Of a stretch of 64,000 nt of DNA, positions 1 through 9,184 are shown piece after piece (position 1 is the stretch's first letter; every line of letters begins with the position of its first letter). The notes beneath the pieces were generated by a model. It was not told the DNA's origin, searched no databases, and saw only the letters and a program-made list of their open reading frames with translations. The stretch is taken from positions 620,001 to 684,000 of the forward strand of contig JODX01000001.1 in NCBI GenBank assembly GCA_000719105.1, given 5' to 3'. The DNA comes from Streptomyces sclerotialus (GTDB taxonomy: Bacteria; Actinomycetota; Actinomycetes; Streptomycetales; Streptomycetaceae). Both the position numbers and the translations under genes were made by a program.

Positions 1-2
1 CC

Positions 3-590
3 CTCGCCGCCCTCGGGGACCGGGAGGCCGTCCTCGTCCCGCTGCTCCTCAGCCGGGGCTACCACGTCCGGCAGGACATCCCGGAGATGGCGGACGCCTC
101 CCGGGTGCGCGCCCGGTTCGCCGCGCCGCTCGGTCCGCACCCGCTGCTCGTCGAGACGCTCCACCAGCGGCTCGCCGAGGCCGGGTGGCGGGACCCGGAG
201 ACCGGCGCCGAGCGTGCGGCGAGCGGGATCGTCCTCGCCGCCGCCGGATCGCGCGACCCCGACGCGGCCACGGACACCGGCCGCACCGCCGCGCTCCTCG
301 CCGACCGGCTCGGCGTCCCGGTCGTGCCCGCGTACGCCTCCGCCGCCGCGCCCACCGTCGCCGAGGCCGTGCGCGCGCTCGCCGCCCGCGGCCGCCACCG
401 GGTCGCCCTCGCCTCCTACTTCACGGCGCCCGGCCGGTTCGCCACCGAGTGCGCCGAGGCGGCCCCCGGTATCGCCGCCGCCCCGCTCGGCGCCCACCCG
501 GCCCTGGCCCGCCTCGTCCTCCACCGCTACGACCAGGCCCTCGCGACGGCCACGGGGACCGTCACGGAACCGGCCCTGGCATCAGCCTGA
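3..590 (+). CDS. Sirohydrochlorin chelatase-like protein (CbiX/SirB family), 5' truncated by window edge
   Basis: The reading frame is open from the first bases of the window, so the start lies upstream. The visible 195 codons show family features: a GYHVRQDIPEM segment near the start, then a second half with PVVPAYASAAAPTVAEAVRALAA and a conserved VALASYFTAPGRFA stretch. Family members insert a metal (cobalt or ferrous iron) into sirohydrochlorin in the cytoplasm, for cobalamin or siroheme synthesis. Many actinobacterial members act in siroheme or sulfite-reduction settings, but the upstream neighbours are outside the window, so the metal cannot be assigned. The gene stops just before a 13-bp tandem repeat array. 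The family call is fairly firm; the exact role is inferred. Confidence 0.8.
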   Translation, partial: LAALGDREAVLVPLLLSRGYHVRQDIPEMADASRVRARFAAPLGPHPLLVETLHQRLAEAGWRDPETGAERAASGIVLAAAGSRDPDAATDTGRTAALLADRLGVPVVPAYASAAAPTVAEAVRALAARGRHRVALASYFTAPGRFATECAEAAPGIAAAPLGAHPALARLVLHRYDQALATATGTVTEPALASA

Positions 591-700
591 GAGCCGATAC
601 GAACCGCCGATACGAACCGCCGATACGAGCCGCCGATACGAGCGGCCGATAACGAACCGCCGATACGAGCGGCAGATACCAGCGGCAGATACGGACCGCC
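591..700. repeat. 13-bp tandem repeat array, about eight copies
   Basis: Directly after the stop codon of the chelatase-like gene there are about eight head-to-tail copies of a 13-bp unit, GAACCGCCGATAC, with drift at positions 3-8 and one 14-bp unit. The array fills most of the gap to dgt and ends about 50 bp before the dgt -10 element. It could be a polymorphic slipped-strand array; no function is visible. Confidence 0.9.
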
Positions 701-749
701 GCCCTCCGCCCGGCCGGATCGGCATGTCCCGTTCGCGGGCCGCTCCGTC

Positions 750-762
750 TACTGTCGGGGCA
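750..762 (+). promoter_or_regulatory. Putative -10 element for a leaderless dgt transcript
   Basis: TACTGT at 750-755 fits the TAnnnT consensus of the housekeeping sigma factor and is followed by six bases and then the dgt ATG at 762. This places the transcript start on the A of the start codon. No Shine-Dalgarno sequence is present. The -35 region is weak. Confidence 0.5.
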
Positions 763-2216
763 TGGCAGGCACCGCACCTCAGGCACACGGGAACGCACCC
801 GGGAACCCGCCCGGAAACAGGACCGGGTCGCTGCACGCGGAGGGGGCGGAGGGCGCGAACGGCGCCCACGAGCACCGCGTCTCCCTCGGCGGCTACGACG
901 CCGCCGCCGTCGAGCGCTGGGCCGCCGAGCCGGACAAACGCCCCGGCCGCACCGCCTTCCAGCGCGACCGCGCCCGCATCCTGCACTCCGCCGCGCTGCG
1001 CCGGCTGGCCGGCAAGACGCAGGTCGTCACCCCGGGTACCCTCCCCCAGGCTTTCGGCTCGGCTCAAGCAGGGGGGACCTCCGTCCACGCCTGGGACGCC
1101 AGCCCCCGCACCCGGCTCACCCACTCCCTGGAGTGCGCGCAGGTCGGCCGCGAGCTGGGGGCCAGCCTCGGCTGCGACCCGGACCTCGTCGAGGCGGCCT
1201 GTCTCTCCCACGACCTCGGGCACCCGCCGTTCGGGCACAACGGCGAACAGGCGCTCAACGAGTTCGCCGAGGACTGCGGAGGCTTCGAGGGCAACGCCCA
1301 GTCCCTGCGGCTGCTCGCCCGGATCGAGCCGAAGCGTTTCGTCACCGACCCGGCCACCGGCGATCCCGGCGACCTGGTCAGCGTCGGCCTCAACCTCACC
1401 CGCGCCACCCTGGACGCCGCCACCAAGTACCCCTGGCCGCGCGGCGCCCACCCCACCGATCCGGCGTCCCCCAAGTTCGGCGTGTACGAGGACGACCGGC
1501 CGGTGTTCGACTGGGTCCGCAAGGGCGCCCCGGGCTACCGCACCTGCTTCGAGGCGCAGGTCATGGACTGGTCGGACGACGTGGCGTACTCGGTGCACGA
1601 CGTCGAGGACGGCCTGCACGCCGGGCACATCGACCCGGGCTGTCTGTACGCCGAGCCCGAGCGGCAGGCGGTCTTCGCGGTGGCCGTGGGGCGGTACGTC
1701 CCCGCCGGCACCGACCCCGCCGAGCTCGCCGAAGCCCTCGACCGGCTGCTGGACCAGGAGTGGTGGCCGCACGGCTATGACGGTTCGGCCGTCGCGCAGG
1801 CCCGGCTGAAGGACGCCACCAGCCAGCTCATCGGCCGCTTCTGCCTGGCCGCCGAGGGCGCCACGCGCGCGGCGTGGGGGAGCGGGCGACTCACCCGGTA
1901 CGCCGCCGAGCTCGTCGTACCGCGCGAGGCCCGCATGGAGTGCGCCGTGCTCAAGGCCGTCGCCGACCTGTACGTGATGCAGCGCGCCGAGCAGGAGCGG
2001 CTCCGCGCCGACCAGCGGATCGTCGTCGCCGAACTCGCCGAGGCGCTGACCGCCCGCGCACCGGTGGGCCTCGACCCGCAGTTCCGCGCGCTGTTCGACG
2101 AGGCGCCCGACGACCGCGCCCGCAAGCGGGTGATCGTCGACCAGATCGCGTCCCTGACCGACGCGTCGGCGCGTTCGTTGCACGCGAGGCTCACGCGTCC
2201 CGCGCGACCGGCGTAA
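762..2216 (+). CDS. dgt: Deoxyguanosinetriphosphate triphosphohydrolase-like protein (dNTPase)
   Basis: HD-domain hydrolase that cleaves dNTPs to deoxynucleosides and triphosphate, controlling nucleotide pools in the cytoplasm. The 484-aa protein has the family signature [24 protein letters not shown], the RTRLTHSLE histidine, the [13 protein letters not shown] metal-binding HD motif (near residues 150-160), and the [16 protein letters not shown] motif (near 270). The start is the ATG that follows a -10 box by six bases, so the mRNA is probably leaderless. A short hairpin-forming DNA element is inserted in frame near residues 92-106 (see the repeat at 1035-1080). The gene lies upstream of the flavoprotein and dnaG, a replication-linked neighbourhood common in Streptomyces. 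Confidence 0.95.
   Translation: MAGTAPQAHGNAPGNPPGNRTGSLHAEGAEGANGAHEHRVSLGGYDAAAVERWAAEPDKRPGRTAFQRDRARILHSAALRRLAGKTQVVTPGTLPQAFGSAQAGGTSVHAWDASPRTRLTHSLECAQVGRELGASLGCDPDLVEAACLSHDLGHPPFGHNGEQALNEFAEDCGGFEGNAQSLRLLARIEPKRFVTDPATGDPGDLVSVGLNLTRATLDAATKYPWPRGAHPTDPASPKFGVYEDDRPVFDWVRKGAPGYRTCFEAQVMDWSDDVAYSVHDVEDGLHAGHIDPGCLYAEPERQAVFAVAVGRYVPAGTDPAELAEALDRLLDQEWWPHGYDGSAVAQARLKDATSQLIGRFCLAAEGATRAAWGSGRLTRYAAELVVPREARMECAVLKAVADLYVMQRAEQERLRADQRIVVAELAEALTARAPVGLDPQFRALFDEAPDDRARKRVIVDQIASLTDASARSLHARLTRPARPA
1035..1080. repeat. Hairpin-forming dispersed element inside dgt
   Basis: The bases form an interrupted inverted repeat: TCCCCC (1042-1047) with GGGGGA (1072-1077), and GCTT (1050-1053) with AAGC (1066-1069), around a TCGGCTCGGCTC loop. 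In frame it encodes roughly [15 protein letters not shown], which breaks the otherwise continuous match expected between VVTPG and [11 protein letters not shown]. From memory, similar C-run/G-run palindromes recur between genes in Streptomyces genomes; that recurrence was not checked here. Confidence 0.55.
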
Positions 2217-2383
2217 TCCTTGTGCAGCAGGCAAGGTGAGCGACGGGAGCGACGCGAGCGACTGCGGGGAAAGACGGATGTGACCCTCCGTGGACTGATC
2301 GGGCCGCAACCTCTTTCGTCCTCACGCTCCGTGCGGGACGCTCGCATGTGACACACCCCACACACGCCCGATGGAGGCATCAA

Positions 2384-3649
2384 GTGGTCGACGCGGATCA
2401 GACATTCGTCATCGTCGGAGGAGGACTGGCCGGGGCGAAGGCGGCCGAGACGCTCCGCGCGGAGGGCTTCACCGGGCGCGTGATACTGATCTGCGACGAG
2501 CGCGACCACCCGTACGAACGCCCCCCGTTGTCCAAGGGTCTGCTGCTCGGCAAGGAGGAGCGCGACAGGGTCTTCGTGCACGAGCCGTCCTGGTACGCGC
2601 GCCACGACGTCGAGCTGCACCTCGGCCAGACCGTCGACGCGATCGACCGTGCCGCCCGGACCGTCCGCTTCGGCGACGACGGCACCCTCGTCCACTACGA
2701 CAAGCTGCTGCTCGCCACCGGTGCGGAACCCCGCCGCCTGGACATCCCGGGCACCCATCTCGCGGGCGTCCACCACCTGCGCCGGCTCGCCCACGCCGAG
2801 CGCCTCAGGGGCGTGCTCGCCGCGCTCGGCCGGGACAACGGGCACATCGTGATCGCGGGCGCCGGCTGGATCGGCCTGGAGGTCGCGGCGGCGGCCCGCA
2901 CGTACGGCGCCGAGGTCACCGTCGTCGAGCCCGAGCCCACCCCGCTGCACGGCGTCCTCGGCCCCGAGCTGGGCAACGTCTTCGCCGAGCTGCACCGCGA
3001 GCACGGCGTCCGCTTCCACTTCGGCGCCCGGCTGACGGAGATCGTCGGCCAGGACGGCATGGTCCTCGCAGCCCGCACGGACGACGGCGAGGAGCACCCC
3101 GCGCACGACGTGCTCGCCGCGATCGGCGCGGCCCCGCGGGTCGCCCTCGCGGAGGCGGCGGGCCTGGAGCTCGCCGACCGCTCGCTGGGCGGCGGCATCG
3201 CGGTGGACGAGCGGCTGCGCACCTCCGACCCGCACATCCACGCGGCCGGCGACGTGGCGTCCTTCCCGCACGGCCTGTTCGACCGGCGGCTGCGCGTGGA
3301 GCACTGGGCCAACGCCCTCAACGGCGGCCCGGCCGCGGCCCGCGCGATGCTCGGCCGGGAGGTCGCGTACGACCGCGTGCCCTACTTCTTCTCCGACCAG
3401 TACGACCTGGGGATGGAGTACAGCGGATGGGCGCCGCCCGGGACGTACGACGAGGTGGTGATCCGCGGCGACGCCGCGAAGCGCGAGTTCATCGCCTTCT
3501 GGGTGCGGGAGGGGCGGCTGCTCGCCGGGATGAACGTGAATGTGTGGGACGTCACAGAGACGATCCAGACCCTGATCCGCAGCGGGGCCCGGGTGGACCA
3601 GGAGAGGCTCGCGGATCCGCGCGTTCCCTTGGAGAGCCTGGTCCCGTAG
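2384..3649 (+). CDS. FAD-dependent pyridine nucleotide-disulphide oxidoreductase (ferredoxin reductase type)
   Basis: A 421-aa flavoprotein. It has an N-terminal FAD dinucleotide fold (FVIVGGGLAGAKAAE), the EERPPLSKG-like segment YERPPLSKGLL, a central NAD(P)H fold (IVIAGAGWIGLEVAAAA), the second FAD motif (HIHAAGDVASFPH) and a C-terminal reductase domain with VPYFFSDQYDLGMEYSG. Such proteins move electrons from NAD(P)H to a [2Fe-2S] ferredoxin or a Rieske partner, often for P450s or dioxygenases. No partner is adjacent, so the acceptor is unknown. The GTG at 2384 was chosen because GGAGG lies seven bases upstream (2373-2377); the ATG at 2348 would add 12 residues without a ribosome binding site. 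Confidence 0.9.
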   Translation: MVDADQTFVIVGGGLAGAKAAETLRAEGFTGRVILICDERDHPYERPPLSKGLLLGKEERDRVFVHEPSWYARHDVELHLGQTVDAIDRAARTVRFGDDGTLVHYDKLLLATGAEPRRLDIPGTHLAGVHHLRRLAHAERLRGVLAALGRDNGHIVIAGAGWIGLEVAAAARTYGAEVTVVEPEPTPLHGVLGPELGNVFAELHREHGVRFHFGARLTEIVGQDGMVLAARTDDGEEHPAHDVLAAIGAAPRVALAEAAGLELADRSLGGGIAVDERLRTSDPHIHAAGDVASFPHGLFDRRLRVEHWANALNGGPAAARAMLGREVAYDRVPYFFSDQYDLGMEYSGWAPPGTYDEVVIRGDAAKREFIAFWVREGRLLAGMNVNVWDVTETIQTLIRSGARVDQERLADPRVPLESLVP

Positions 3650-3656
3650 GGGTCGG

Positions 3657-3684
3657 CCCGCCCACTCCCCGGGGAGTGGGCGGG
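3657..3684. terminator. Palindromic stem, probable terminator after the flavoprotein
   Basis: A perfect 28-base inverted repeat (arms 3657-3670 and 3671-3684, CCCACTCCCC mirrored by GGGGAGTGGG) starts seven bases after the stop codon. It has no T-tract, as is common for Streptomyces terminators. A second hairpin (CTCCCGG/CCGGGAG, 3710-3727) lies just before the dnaG promoter. Confidence 0.65.
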
Positions 3685-3744
3685 GTGCGGCAGCGCATCC
3701 CGGACGGATCTCCCGGGTAGCCGGGAGGTGTCGGTCCGCCCCCG

Positions 3745-3757
3745 TAGAATTCACGCG
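3745..3757 (+). promoter_or_regulatory. Putative -10 element for a leaderless dnaG transcript
   Basis: TAGAAT at 3745-3750 is followed by six bases and the GTG start of dnaG at 3757. No ribosome binding site precedes the GTG. This is the same geometry as at dgt and at the XRE gene near 39667. Confidence 0.5.
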
Positions 3758-5655
3758 TGGCAGGACGGATCAACGACGAGGACGTGAAGGCGGTACGGGA
3801 CGCGGTCCCGATCGACGCCGTGGTGTCCGAGTACCTCCAGCTGCGCAACGCGGGCGGCGGCAACCTCAAGGGCCTGTGCCCCTTCCACGACGAGAAGTCG
3901 CCGTCCTTCCAGGTCAGCCCCAGCAAGGGCCTCTTCCACTGCTTCGGCTGCCAGGAGGGCGGCGACACCATCACGTTCGTGATGAAGGTCGATCACCTGT
4001 CCTTCTCGGAGGCCGTCGAGCGCCTCGCCGCCCAGGCCGGGATCACCCTGCGCTACGAGGAGGGCGGCTACAACCCCTCCCACCAGCGCGGCGAGCGCAT
4101 CCGCCTGGTCGAGGCGCACAAGCTGGCCGCCCAGTGGTACGCCGAGCAGCTCGGCACCAGCCCCGAGGCGGACACCGGCCGCGCCTTCCTCGCCGAGCGC
4201 GGTTTCGACCAGGCCGCGGCCGAGCACTTCGGCGTCGGCTACAGCCCGCAAGGGTGGGACCACCTCACCCGCTACCTGCGCGGCAAGGGCTTCAGCGACA
4301 AGGAGCTGATCCTCTCCGGCCTCTCCCAGGAGGGCCGCCGCGGCCCCATCGACCGCTTCCGCGGCCGCCTGATGTGGCCGATCCGCGACATCGGCGGCGA
4401 CGTCGTCGGCTTCGGCGCCCGCAAGCTGTACGAGGCGGACAACGGCCCCAAGTACCTGAACACCCCCGAAACGGCGATCTACAAGAAGTCCCAGGTCCTG
4501 TACGGCATCGACCTCGCCAAGAAGGACATCGCCAAGGCCAGCCGGGCGGTCGTCGTCGAGGGCTACACCGACGTCATGGCCTGCCACCTCGCCGGCGTCA
4601 CCACCGCCATCGCGACCTGCGGCACGGCCTTCGGCGGCGAGCACATCAAGATCCTCCGCCGGCTGCTGATGGACAACGGCTCGGCTCGCGTGATCTTCAC
4701 CTTCGACGGCGACGCCGCGGGCCAGAAGGCGGCCCTGCGCGCCTTCGAGGACGACCAGAAGTTCGCCGCCGAGACGTACATCGCGATCGCGCCCGAGGGC
4801 ATGGACCCGTGCGACCTGCGTCTGGCCAAGGGCGACGAGGCGGTCGCGGACCTGGTCCAGCCGCGTGTGCCGCTGTTCAAGTTCGCGCTCGAGCAGATCG
4901 TGCGGCGCTACGACCTGAACACCCCCGGCGGCCGGGCGGCTGCCCTGGACGAAGCGGCGCCGGTGGCCGCCCGCATCAAGGAGCGCACCGCGCGGCGTGA
5001 GATGGCGGTCGAACTCGCGGGACTGGTCGGCATCCTGGACCCGGAGTTCGTGGTGGACCGCGTCGGCTACCTGGCGCGGCGCGGCGGGGGCAAGGGCGGC
5101 GGGCCGACGCCGAGCCCGGCCCGCGCCCCGGAGACGGCCGCGGCACCGGGCCGTCCCTTCGCGGGCCCGCCCCTGACCCTGCGCAACCCGGCCGCGAAGA
5201 CGGAGCGCGAACTCCTCAAACTGGCCCTCCAGCGGCCCGAGCTGGTCTCCCCGGCGTTCGACGCCTTCGAGGTGGACGAGTTCACCGCCGCACCGTACGC
5301 CGCCGTACGCCAAGTGATCGCGGACGCGGGCGGCGCGGAGTACGGCGTTCACTCCCCGCAGGACTACCTCGTCCTCGCCCGCGAGGCGGCCCCGGACGAC
5401 ACGATCCGCGCGATGGTCACCGAACTCGCCGTGGAGCCGATCATGCGCCGCACGGTCGACGAGGTGTACGCGGGCGAGCAGCTCGTCACCGTCCGCCGCC
5501 GCGCCGTCGAACGCCGGGTCCGTGACGTCCAGAGCGCTCTGACCCGCCTCGGCCAGCACGCCGACCCGGCCCAGTTCGCCGCCGTGCAGAACGAACTGTG
5601 GATCCTCCAGCAGTACGACCAGGCGCTCCGGGAACGCGGCGCGGAAGCGCTCTGA
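3757..5655 (+). CDS. dnaG: DNA primase
   Basis: Synthesises RNA primers for Okazaki fragments and works with the replicative helicase. The 632-aa product shows the N-terminal CHC2 zinc finger (C41-P-F-H44 and C62-x2-C65), the primase core (IRDIGGDVVGFGAR), a TOPRIM domain (VVVEGYTDVMA near residue 267; FDGDAAGQKA near 315) and a C-terminal helicase-interacting region from about residue 480. A Gly/Pro/Ala-rich linker lies near residues 445-470. The start is GTG, predicted to be leaderless. It is followed by a primary-type sigma factor, echoing the ancient dnaG-rpoD linkage. Confidence 0.97.
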   Translation: MAGRINDEDVKAVRDAVPIDAVVSEYLQLRNAGGGNLKGLCPFHDEKSPSFQVSPSKGLFHCFGCQEGGDTITFVMKVDHLSFSEAVERLAAQAGITLRYEEGGYNPSHQRGERIRLVEAHKLAAQWYAEQLGTSPEADTGRAFLAERGFDQAAAEHFGVGYSPQGWDHLTRYLRGKGFSDKELILSGLSQEGRRGPIDRFRGRLMWPIRDIGGDVVGFGARKLYEADNGPKYLNTPETAIYKKSQVLYGIDLAKKDIAKASRAVVVEGYTDVMACHLAGVTTAIATCGTAFGGEHIKILRRLLMDNGSARVIFTFDGDAAGQKAALRAFEDDQKFAAETYIAIAPEGMDPCDLRLAKGDEAVADLVQPRVPLFKFALEQIVRRYDLNTPGGRAAALDEAAPVAARIKERTARREMAVELAGLVGILDPEFVVDRVGYLARRGGGKGGGPTPSPARAPETAAAPGRPFAGPPLTLRNPAAKTERELLKLALQRPELVSPAFDAFEVDEFTAAPYAAVRQVIADAGGAEYGVHSPQDYLVLAREAAPDDTIRAMVTELAVEPIMRRTVDEVYAGEQLVTVRRRAVERRVRDVQSALTRLGQHADPAQFAAVQNELWILQQYDQALRERGAEAL

Positions 5656-5783
5656 CGCCCCCGTACGGTCCGTTCCTCCTTCACATTCCTTCAAGAGGTT
5701 TCGGCCCCCGGGGGCTGCGCACTCGAACGTCAGGGTAACCGGGTGGTCACGGACCGGACTCAAAAAGTCACCGCACGCCCCTC

Positions 5784-7136
5784 GTGGCGGCGATGTGTCG
5801 TACTCCACACTGGGTTGCGGTGCCTGAGTCCTCGGAGCGCGGCCGACCCGTTCCCGACGGGTCCGTGACCCCCGCGATTCCGCTCACTGACTACGGGACG
5901 GCCGCCGGCGAGGCCGGCGACGCCATCCCCGACGTACCGCTGCCGCACGCTCTGGCAGCGACACTCCTGGAGGTCGCCCCCGTGCAGACCCAGACCCTCG
6001 CCCAGACCGACATCAGTACGGACGGCTCGGAGCCCGACGCGGAGACAGCCGTCATCGCGGCGGTACCCCCGCAGAGCCGTGTCGCGCACCACCCCGAGGC
6101 GGAGCCGCAGGACCCACCACCGGAGTTCGACGAACCCCCGGCGGACGTGGTCGACCCGGCCGAGGCGCCCGACCCCGACCCCGTCGAACCGGTCGAACCG
6201 GTGCGCACCCGCACCGAGACCGGAGGCCCGTCCTCCGACCTGTTCCGCCAGTACCTCCGTGAGATCGGCCGCATCCCCCTCCTGACGGCGGCCGAGGAGG
6301 TCGAACTGGCCCGGCGCGTGGAGGCGGGCCTTTTCGCGGAGGCCAAACTGAGCGGCACGCCCGACCTGGACACCCAACTGGCTCTGGACCTCGACAAGTT
6401 GGTCGTCATGGGCCGGATGGCCAAGCGGCGCCTGATAGAGGCGAACCTGCGGCTGGTGGTGTCGGTGGCCAAACGGTACGTGGGGCGCGGCCTGACCATG
6501 CTGGACCTGGTCCAGGAGGGCAACCTGGGTCTGATCCGGGCGGTGGAGAAGTTCGACTACGCACGCGGCTACAAGTTCTCCACGTACGCGACGTGGTGGA
6601 TCCGCCAGGCCATGTCCCGTGCCCTGGCCGACCAGGCCCGCACGATACGCGTTCCCGTCCACGTGGTGGAGCTGATCAACCGGGTCGTCCGCGTCCAGCG
6701 CCGCATGCTGCAGGAACGGGGCTACGAGCCCAGCCCCGAGGAGGTGGCCGCCCACCTCGACCTTCCGCCCGAGCGGGTCAGCGAGGTGCTGCGCCTGGCC
6801 CAGGAGCCGGTGTCGCTGCACGCCCCGGTGGGCGAGGAGGACGACGTGGCCCTCGGCGACCTGATCGAGGACGGCGACGCGACGAGCCCCGTGGAGTCGG
6901 CGGCCTTCCTGCTCCTGCGCGAGCACCTGGAAGCGGTCCTGTCGACGCTGGGGGAGCGTGAGCGCAAGGTGGTCCAGCTCCGGTACGGCCTGGTGGACGG
7001 CCGTCCGCGCACGCTGGAGGAGATAGGCCGCATCTTCGGAGTCACCCGCGAGCGCATCCGCCAGATCGAGTCGAAGACCCTGAACAAACTCAGGGACCAC
7101 GCGTTCGCGGACCAGTTGCGCGGCTACCTGGACTGA
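5784..7136 (+). CDS. hrdA: Group 1/2 RNA polymerase sigma factor, HrdA-like
   Basis: Sigma-70 family protein that directs RNA polymerase to promoters. After a low-complexity acidic N-terminus of about 145 residues come region 1.2 ([20 protein letters not shown]), region 2 with the -10-recognition segment ([19 protein letters not shown]), region 3, and region 4 with the -35 helix-turn-helix ([19 protein letters not shown]). The length (450 aa) and the location just after dnaG fit HrdA of Streptomyces, a non-essential relative of HrdB; that identification rests on recalled gene order. The GTG at 5784 is not well supported by a ribosome binding site; GTG 5820 (439 aa) is a reasonable alternative. 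Confidence 0.88.
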   Translation: MAAMCRTPHWVAVPESSERGRPVPDGSVTPAIPLTDYGTAAGEAGDAIPDVPLPHALAATLLEVAPVQTQTLAQTDISTDGSEPDAETAVIAAVPPQSRVAHHPEAEPQDPPPEFDEPPADVVDPAEAPDPDPVEPVEPVRTRTETGGPSSDLFRQYLREIGRIPLLTAAEEVELARRVEAGLFAEAKLSGTPDLDTQLALDLDKLVVMGRMAKRRLIEANLRLVVSVAKRYVGRGLTMLDLVQEGNLGLIRAVEKFDYARGYKFSTYATWWIRQAMSRALADQARTIRVPVHVVELINRVVRVQRRMLQERGYEPSPEEVAAHLDLPPERVSEVLRLAQEPVSLHAPVGEEDDVALGDLIEDGDATSPVESAAFLLLREHLEAVLSTLGERERKVVQLRYGLVDGRPRTLEEIGRIFGVTRERIRQIESKTLNKLRDHAFADQLRGYLD

Positions 7137-7158
7137 CGGAGAGCGCCCGGGGGTGTCC

Positions 7159-7207
7159 CGCCCCCGCCGCCCCCGGAGGATGGGACGGGTAGGGGCGGCC
7201 GGGGGCG
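7159..7207. terminator. Stem-loop between convergent genes
   Basis: A C-rich arm (about 7159-7174) and a G-rich arm (about 7192-7207) can form an imperfect stem of about 15 bp around an 18-base loop, midway between the converging sigma factor and ABC exporter genes. It probably works as a bidirectional terminator. Confidence 0.5.
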
Positions 7208-7217
7208 AGACCCCCCT

Positions 7218-7250
7218 TGGCCCCCTGGCCCCCTGACCCCCTGACCCCCT
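7218..7250. repeat. 8-bp tandem repeat at the exporter stop codon
   Basis: Four head-to-tail copies of an 8-bp unit, TGGCCCCC twice then TGACCCCC twice, end on the stop codon of the ABC exporter gene. No function is apparent. Confidence 0.7.
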
Positions 7251-9184
7251 CAGTCCACCTCCGCCACCGCCTGCGCGAACTGCGCCTCGTACAGCCGCGC
7301 GTACGCACCCCCCGCAGCCAGCAGCTCCGCGTGCGCCCCCTGTTCCACGATCGCCCCGTTCTCCATCACCAGGATCGTGTCGGCGTCCCGGATCGTCGAC
7401 AGCCGGTGGGCGATCACGAACGACGTCCGCCCGTGGGCGAGCTTCGCCATCGCCTTCTGGATCAGGACCTCCGTCCGGGTGTCGACCGAGCTCGTCGCCT
7501 CGTCCAGCACGAGGATCACCGGGTCCGAGAGGAACGCCCGCGCGATCGTGATCAGCTGCTTCTCGCCCGCGCTCACCCCCGTCCCCTCATCGTCGATCAC
7601 CGTGTCGTACCCGTCCGGCAGCGTCCGCACGAACCGGTCCGCGTGCGCCGCCCGAGCCGCCTCCTCGATCTCCCCGCGCGTGACCTCCCGCGAGGCGCCG
7701 TACGCGATGTTCTCCGCGATCGTGCCCCCGAACAGCCAGGTGTCCTGGAGCACCATGCCGATCCCCGCCCGCAGCTCGTCCCGCGACATCTTCGCCACGT
7801 CCACGCCGTCCAGCGTGATCCGGCCGCCCGTGACCTCGTAGAACCGCATGAGGAGGTTCACCAGGGTGGTCTTGCCCGCTCCCGTGGGGCCGACGATCGC
7901 CACCGTCTGCCCGGGCTCGACCGTCAGCGACAGGTCCTCGATCAGCGGCTTGTCGGGGTCGTAGCGGAAGGAGACCTTCTCCAGCGCCACCCGCCCGCGC
8001 AGCTCCCCGGGACGCGCCGCCGCCTCCGGCAGCGGGTCCGGCTCCTGCTCCTCCGCGTCCAGCAGCTCGAAGATCCGCTCGGCCGACGCGATCCCGGACT
8101 GGACCAGGTTCGCCATCGACGCCACCTGCGTCAGCGGCATCGAGAACTGGCGGGAGTACTGGATGAAGGCCTGCACGTCACCGATCGACAGCGCGCCCGA
8201 GGCGACCCGCAGCCCGCCGACCACCGCCACCAGCACATAGTTCAGGTTCGAGACGAACATCATCAGCGGCTGCATCATCCCGCTGTTGAACTGCGCCTTG
8301 AAGCCCGCCTCGTACAGCCGCTCGTTCTCCTCGGCGAACTGCTTCGCCGACTCCTCCTGCCGCCCGAACACCTTCACCAGCGTGTGCCCGGTGTACATCT
8401 CCTCGATGTGCGCGTTGAGCGCCCCGGTCGTCCGCCACTGCGCCACGAAGTGCGGCTGCGAGCGCTTGCCGACCCGGGTGGCGACGACGAAGGAGAGCGG
8501 CACGGTCACCAGCGCGACCAGTGCCAGCAGCGGTGACACCCAGAACATCATCACCAGCACGCCCACGATGGTGAGCAGGGAGTTCACGAGCTGGCCGAGC
8601 GACTGCTGCAGCGTCTGGCCGATGTTGTCGATGTCGTTCGTCGCACGGCTGAGCACCTCGCCGCGCTGTCGCTGGTCGAAGTAGGACAGCGGCAGCCGGG
8701 AGAGTTTCGCCTGGAGGTCCGCGCGCAGTCGGCCCACCGTGCGGTTGATGGCCACGTTGGCGAGCCGGGTCGCCGCCGCCATCAGCAGCCCGGCCCCCGC
8801 GAACACGCACAGCGCGAGGAGGAGGACGTTGCCGACGGCCCCGAAGTCGATGCCCTCGCCGGGCGTGAAGTCCGTGCCGCTCAGCATGTCGGCGACGCCG
8901 CCGTCACCGCGCTCCCGCATGGACGCGAGGACCTCGTCCTTGGTGGCGTCCGAGGGCATCCCCCGTCCGACGACGCCCGCGAACACCAGGTCCGTCGCTC
9001 TGCCGAGGATCCACGGGCCCAGCACCGACAGCCCGACGCTCAGCACGGCGCAGGCGAGCATGACCAGCATCGTGGTCCGCTCCGGACGGAAGTGCCCGAG
9101 CAGCCGTGTGCCGGACTCCTTGAAGTTCATGGATCGCTGGTCCGGGCCGCTCCCGGCCATCATGCGTCCCACCGGCCCGGCCAT
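7250..9184 (-). CDS. ABC exporter, transmembrane-ATPase half-transporter (second subunit)
   Basis: A 644-aa type IV ABC half-exporter: six-helix membrane domain (about residues 40-360, with an extracytoplasmic loop between the first two helices) and a nucleotide-binding domain. Walker A is GPTGAGKTT, Walker B is VILVLDEATSSVD with the catalytic Glu, and the H-loop is VIAHRLSTIR. The signature is SAGEK rather than SGGQ. It pairs with the upstream subunit: the start overlaps that stop codon by one base (TGATG), so they are translationally coupled. Together they form a heterodimer with one consensus site and one degenerate site. Substrate is unknown; multidrug or lipid export is typical of the family. 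Confidence 0.92.
   Translation of the reverse strand: MAGPVGRMMAGSGPDQRSMNFKESGTRLLGHFRPERTTMLVMLACAVLSVGLSVLGPWILGRATDLVFAGVVGRGMPSDATKDEVLASMRERGDGGVADMLSGTDFTPGEGIDFGAVGNVLLLALCVFAGAGLLMAAATRLANVAINRTVGRLRADLQAKLSRLPLSYFDQRQRGEVLSRATNDIDNIGQTLQQSLGQLVNSLLTIVGVLVMMFWVSPLLALVALVTVPLSFVVATRVGKRSQPHFVAQWRTTGALNAHIEEMYTGHTLVKVFGRQEESAKQFAEENERLYEAGFKAQFNSGMMQPLMMFVSNLNYVLVAVVGGLRVASGALSIGDVQAFIQYSRQFSMPLTQVASMANLVQSGIASAERIFELLDAEEQEPDPLPEAAARPGELRGRVALEKVSFRYDPDKPLIEDLSLTVEPGQTVAIVGPTGAGKTTLVNLLMRFYEVTGGRITLDGVDVAKMSRDELRAGIGMVLQDTWLFGGTIAENIAYGASREVTRGEIEEAARAAHADRFVRTLPDGYDTVIDDEGTGVSAGEKQLITIARAFLSDPVILVLDEATSSVDTRTEVLIQKAMAKLAHGRTSFVIAHRLSTIRDADTILVMENGAIVEQGAHAELLAAGGAYARLYEAQFAQAVAEVD

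Noticed and set aside
591..700. CRISPR array
   Set aside because: The 13-bp repeats are contiguous with no spacers, and no cas genes are present in the window.
582..3754. Very long - strand open frames over dgt and the flavoprotein
   Set aside because: They mirror strongly supported + strand genes, have no domains or ribosome binding sites, and are codon-mirror artefacts.
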